From positions 6,377,001 through 6,441,000 of the forward strand of contig NZ_JAPENW010000001.1 of the NCBI RefSeq assembly GCF_026341855.1: DNA of 64,000 bases, given 5' to 3'. A program made the position numbers and the translations under genes. Position 1 is the first letter of the stretch, and each line of letters begins with the position of its first letter. A model generated the notes under the pieces. That model was not told the DNA's origin and did no database searches. It worked only from the letters and a program-made list of their open reading frames with translations. Below are positions 61,562 to 64,000 of the stretch, one piece after another. This stretch comes from Streptomyces sp. NBC_00568. Its GTDB lineage: Bacteria > Actinomycetota > Actinomycetes > Streptomycetales > Streptomycetaceae.

Positions 61562-62818
61562 TCATGACGTCGGCGGGGTGCCGGTGGATCCTTCGGTCAA
61601 CGGCACCCGGCCGGGCCGGAGTGCCGGCCTCAGCAGGCGCCATGTCACCAGCGCTGCGAACCGGACCGCCTCGGCCGCGGCCGGCAGGGGATCGTCCCGG
61701 CAGAGCCAGGCCCGCTCGGTGGGCGGCTCGCTCAGGAGGTCGGGTGGCAGTCGGCGCTCTTGGTGCAGCCATGCCACCGCCGACGCGAAGTCCAACTGGC
61801 CGGCGACGAAGACCCGCCCCTCGGCCTGAGCGCCGTCCGGCACGGGCCGGCCGGTCAGGTCGAGATGCATGGCGCGGACGACATCGACTCCGTGGACATC
61901 CTCGAAGAGGCGGAACTGGGCGCCGGCCCGCGGGTTGAAGTCGACGAGCTTGTACTGCCCGTCCCGGCGGTCGTAGCGCCAGTCGAGGTCCGCCAGTCCG
62001 CTGTAACCGATGAGGCGGCACAGCCGCTCCGCCAGTCGGGCCAGTTCGGGGTTGCGCAGTGCCACCGCCCGGGCGGTCATACCCGCGTACGGAGGCCAGG
62101 AGCGGAGTTTCAGGCCGGTGAACAGGACGCGCGGAACGCCGCCCGTGCCGCAGTAGAGGTGGGTGATCCAGTCCTCCGCCTGCTGTCTGGGGATGTACTC
62201 CTGCACGAGGACGGGCGGCGGAGCGGCCTGGGGGAAGCGGTCGAGCAGCGCCCGTTCGTGGGGCACCACGATGGTGGTGCCGCTGACGGCCGGGGTCCGG
62301 AGCCGGCTGAACGCCGCCAGGTTCTTGAGCGCCAGCGGATAGCCGAGCTCCCGGCCCGCCTCGACCAGTTCGTCACGGCTCTCCGGCGCCCGTGACCGCG
62401 GCGAGGGCACTCCGGCCTCGGCACAGATCCGGTGCAGACTCGCCTTGCAGGCCAGCAGGCGTGGCAGGTGGGCCGGCACGGCCGGAATCAGGAAGCACTC
62501 CTTCAGCCGGTGGGCGTACTCCGCGAGCAGGATCGCCGCCTCGTCGTCGGTCGGCACCGCCACACACCGGGCACCGATCGTCCGGCCGAGGGACAGCAGG
62601 CCGTCCGCGAGCCGCTCCGGTTCCTCGCGACCGGTCGTCGGCCACACGATGCTGCTTGTCAGGTGGCGTGAGAGAGCGACCGGAGTGAAGCGGTCCTCGA
62701 CAACGGCGTGGACCGGGACGCCCAGCCTCCCGACCGTGCGCACCACGCCCAGGCTGCCGTGGTGCAGCGGGTAGTTGCCGATTCTGACGAGGAGAACGGG
62801 CACCCCGGTGTCCAGCAC
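61562..62818 (-). CDS. ATP-grasp family ligase
   Basis: ATP-grasp carboxylate-amine ligase-like protein of 418 residues. The pre-grasp start is VLDTGVPVLLVRIGNYPLHH. The central grasp has YPLALKNLAAFSR with the ATP-binding Lys, VLVQEYIPRQQ, and KLVDFNPRAGAQFRLFED with the Mg-binding Asn. The GTG at 62818 is preferred, with AGGAG nine bases upstream; the longer TTG form would read through a promoter and a TTA codon. The substrate is unknown; relatives join an amino acid to a sugar, peptide or natural product precursor. Confidence 0.85.
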   Translation of the reverse strand: MLDTGVPVLLVRIGNYPLHHGSLGVVRTVGRLGVPVHAVVEDRFTPVALSRHLTSSIVWPTTGREEPERLADGLLSLGRTIGARCVAVPTDDEAAILLAEYAHRLKECFLIPAVPAHLPRLLACKASLHRICAEAGVPSPRSRAPESRDELVEAGRELGYPLALKNLAAFSRLRTPAVSGTTIVVPHERALLDRFPQAAPPPVLVQEYIPRQQAEDWITHLYCGTGGVPRVLFTGLKLRSWPPYAGMTARAVALRNPELARLAERLCRLIGYSGLADLDWRYDRRDGQYKLVDFNPRAGAQFRLFEDVHGVDVVRAMHLDLTGRPVPDGAQAEGRVFVAGQLDFASAVAWLHQERRLPPDLLSEPPTERAWLCRDDPLPAAAEAVRFAALVTWRLLRPALRPGRVPLTEGSTGTPPTS

Positions 62819-62860
62819 GGAGACCCACTCCTCTCCGGGAAGGATCTCCCGAAAGGTATT

Positions 62861-62890
62861 AATATGGGCGAAGATTAAAGATCTGCTCAA
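62861..62890 (-). promoter_or_regulatory. Promoter of the ATP-grasp gene
   Basis: TTGAGC (62885-62890) and CATATT (62861-62866) on the minus strand, 18 bp apart, in an AT-rich island. The predicted transcript starts about 36 bases before the GTG at 62818. Confidence 0.6.
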
Positions 62891-62964
62891 TAGTCATGGA
62901 TCGCCCGTATCCATTATCCCCGGCAAGCGTGGGTCGTGCCGCTGGCGGCCCGGCGAGGTCAGGT

Positions 62965-64000
62965 ATGAAGACACCCGCCAAGATGTCCTCGCTCTCCGGT
63001 TTGCTGCCCCTGTACTTCCCACGGGCGCTGGCCGGCCTGGACGACCGCCTCCGGGCCCACTGGCTCGTACGCGGCGCCGCTCCCGGTGACATCACCGTGG
63101 TGCGGCGCCGGTCCCTGCCCGAGGCGGGCCTGCTGATGTTCGAGCTGCGACGCGGCGCGGGAAGCCTGGTGGTCAAACACCCCCGTAACGAGGCCGGGGC
63201 CGCCGTCACGGCTCGGGAGCGGGAAGTCCTGCAGGAGCTCGACGCCGACAGCCGGCTCGCCCCCTGGCGCCCTCTCCTGCCTCGAGCCATCGGCTCTCCC
63301 GGGCCCGCGGGGACCCTTGCCCAGAACACGCTCCCGGGCGTCCCGGCGGAGCGACTCATCCTGGACACCCCTGACGACCCGTACGCCGTCGTGGCCCCCG
63401 CCATGCGACTGCTGGCGGATCTGTGGGCCGCCACCGGGCGCCGCCGTCCGGCAGCCGACCGGGCCCCGGTCTGGTGCGAGTCGCAGCTGACGGCTCTCTC
63501 CGCCGGAATGCCCCGATACAGGTCCGGCCGGCGAGCGGCCGACTTCGAGGCCCTGCGCCACCGGCTGGACGCGGCCCTGGCCGGTGCCGTGCTGACCGAG
63601 GGCTGGACCCATGGCGACTACCACCCCGGCAACGTGCTGCTCGGCGGTGTCCCCCTCCGGGTCACCGGTGTCTTCGACTGGAGCAGCGGCCGCGCCGACG
63701 GGCCGTGCGAGATCGACGCCTACTCCTTCGTACTGGCTCTGCGCAGCACCCTCACCGGCCGCCCGCTGGGTGGCCTGGTCGCCGAGACCTTGCGCGCCGG
63801 CCGGATACCGGACGCCGACCGCGCCCTGCTCGCGCTGGCCGGGTTGGACCCGGACCGCGATGTCGCCGATCCGGTCGCCATTCCGCTGCTGAGCTGGCTG
63901 TGGCATGTGGCGAACAACGTCCGTAAATCTCCGAGGTTCGGCCGCAGCTACGGATGGCTCACCCACACGGTCGCGCCCGTGCTCGACGAATGCGCCCGTT
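62965..64000 (+). CDS. Phosphotransferase of the APH family, cut by the window end
   Basis: Frame open from ATG 62965 (AGGT upstream) to the window edge, at least 345 codons. It has the aminoglycoside/choline-kinase-like fold: an N-lobe with VVKHP as the ATP-binding Lys, catalytic WTHGDYHPGNVLL (HGDxxxxN) and metal-binding VTGVFDWSSGRADGP. The C-terminus is missing. It is divergent from the ATP-grasp gene. It may be a sugar or aminoalcohol kinase of the adjacent cluster rather than a resistance gene. Confidence 0.82.
   Translation, partial: MKTPAKMSSLSGLLPLYFPRALAGLDDRLRAHWLVRGAAPGDITVVRRRSLPEAGLLMFELRRGAGSLVVKHPRNEAGAAVTAREREVLQELDADSRLAPWRPLLPRAIGSPGPAGTLAQNTLPGVPAERLILDTPDDPYAVVAPAMRLLADLWAATGRRRPAADRAPVWCESQLTALSAGMPRYRSGRRAADFEALRHRLDAALAGAVLTEGWTHGDYHPGNVLLGGVPLRVTGVFDWSSGRADGPCEIDAYSFVLALRSTLTGRPLGGLVAETLRAGRIPDADRALLALAGLDPDRDVADPVAIPLLSWLWHVANNVRKSPRFGRSYGWLTHTVAPVLDECAR

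Noticed and set aside
62819..62890. TTG start at 62890 for the ATP-grasp gene
   Set aside because: The extra 24 codons are AT-rich, include a TTA codon and contain a good -35/-10 pair. The GTG at 62818 has a ribosome site and matches family starts.
62959..63966. Minus-strand frame of 335 codons at the right edge
   Set aside because: It lies opposite a frame with clear HGDxxxxN and FDW kinase motifs that runs off the window.
62965..64000. Antibiotic-resistance aminoglycoside kinase
   Set aside because: The APH fold is shared by many sugar, choline and homoserine kinases. The context is sugar-nucleotide metabolism and no specific resistance motif is seen.

Overview
The window is about 64 kb of very high G+C actinobacterial chromosome, almost certainly from a Streptomyces. 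The evidence is GTG and TTG starts, ATGA/GTGA stop-start overlaps, twin-arginine and Sec-exported proteins, a Ser/Thr kinase and a single gene carrying rare TTA leucine codons. From memory, the first two thirds follow the order of the S. coelicolor region that holds urease, tap, rocD, a phosphofructokinase and the ATP-dependent ligase; I could not check this by alignment.

Region 1 (1-4.6 kb) is a urease operon, ureA(partial)-ureB-ureC-ureF-ureG-ureD, without ureE. Region 2 (4.7-11 kb) holds a secreted tripeptidyl aminopeptidase, an NAD-dependent epimerase, a lysophosphatidate acyltransferase and an arginine/ornithine catabolic pair (ddaH-rocD) next to an Lrp/AsnC regulator with a perfect 15-bp palindrome. 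Region 3 (11.1-15.4 kb) is a LytTR response regulator, a small membrane protein, a sodium:solute symporter and a LytS-type sensor kinase, apparently one sensing-transport module. Region 4 (15.5-19.6 kb) has a 52-codon membrane peptide, a Ser/Thr kinase and a PASTA-domain lipoprotein whose signal peptide contains two TTA codons.

Region 5 (19.7-32 kb) is mostly housekeeping: a CtaG-like protein, 6-phosphofructokinase, the MurT/GatD lipid II amidation pair, peptide deformylase, a TetR/acyl-CoA dehydrogenase divergon with a clear operator, a TenA-like protein, an aldehyde dehydrogenase, a NUDIX hydrolase and an ATP-dependent DNA ligase. Region 6 (32.4-40.5 kb) has a thioredoxin-reductase-like flavoprotein divergent from an XRE-cupin regulator, an operon of a quinone oxidoreductase with two acyl-CoA dehydrogenases, a Tat-exported phosphodiesterase, a phosphodiester glycosidase and a DUF779 protein.

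Region 7 (40.8-54.8 kb) is the most striking. It is a complete high-affinity (group 1h, formerly group 5) [NiFe]-hydrogenase locus in two operons. The first is hhyS-hhyL, a NifU/Rieske-fold protein, three proteins of unknown function, a maturation protease and a 38-codon peptide. The second is hypA-hypB-hypF-hypC-hypD-hypE. A PadR regulator lies between them. The locus should allow oxidation of trace atmospheric H2 and, with urease, makes this a nickel-demanding stretch of chromosome.

Region 8 (55-64 kb) has an unusual FHA-flavin monooxygenase fusion, a secreted GH16 glucanase-like enzyme, and the start of a sugar-nucleotide cluster (UDP-xylose synthase-like, UDP-glucose dehydrogenase, ATP-grasp ligase, phosphotransferase) that runs off the right edge. 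Several short tandem-repeat arrays sit between genes. I saw no rRNA, tRNA, insertion sequence, CRISPR array or phage genes.
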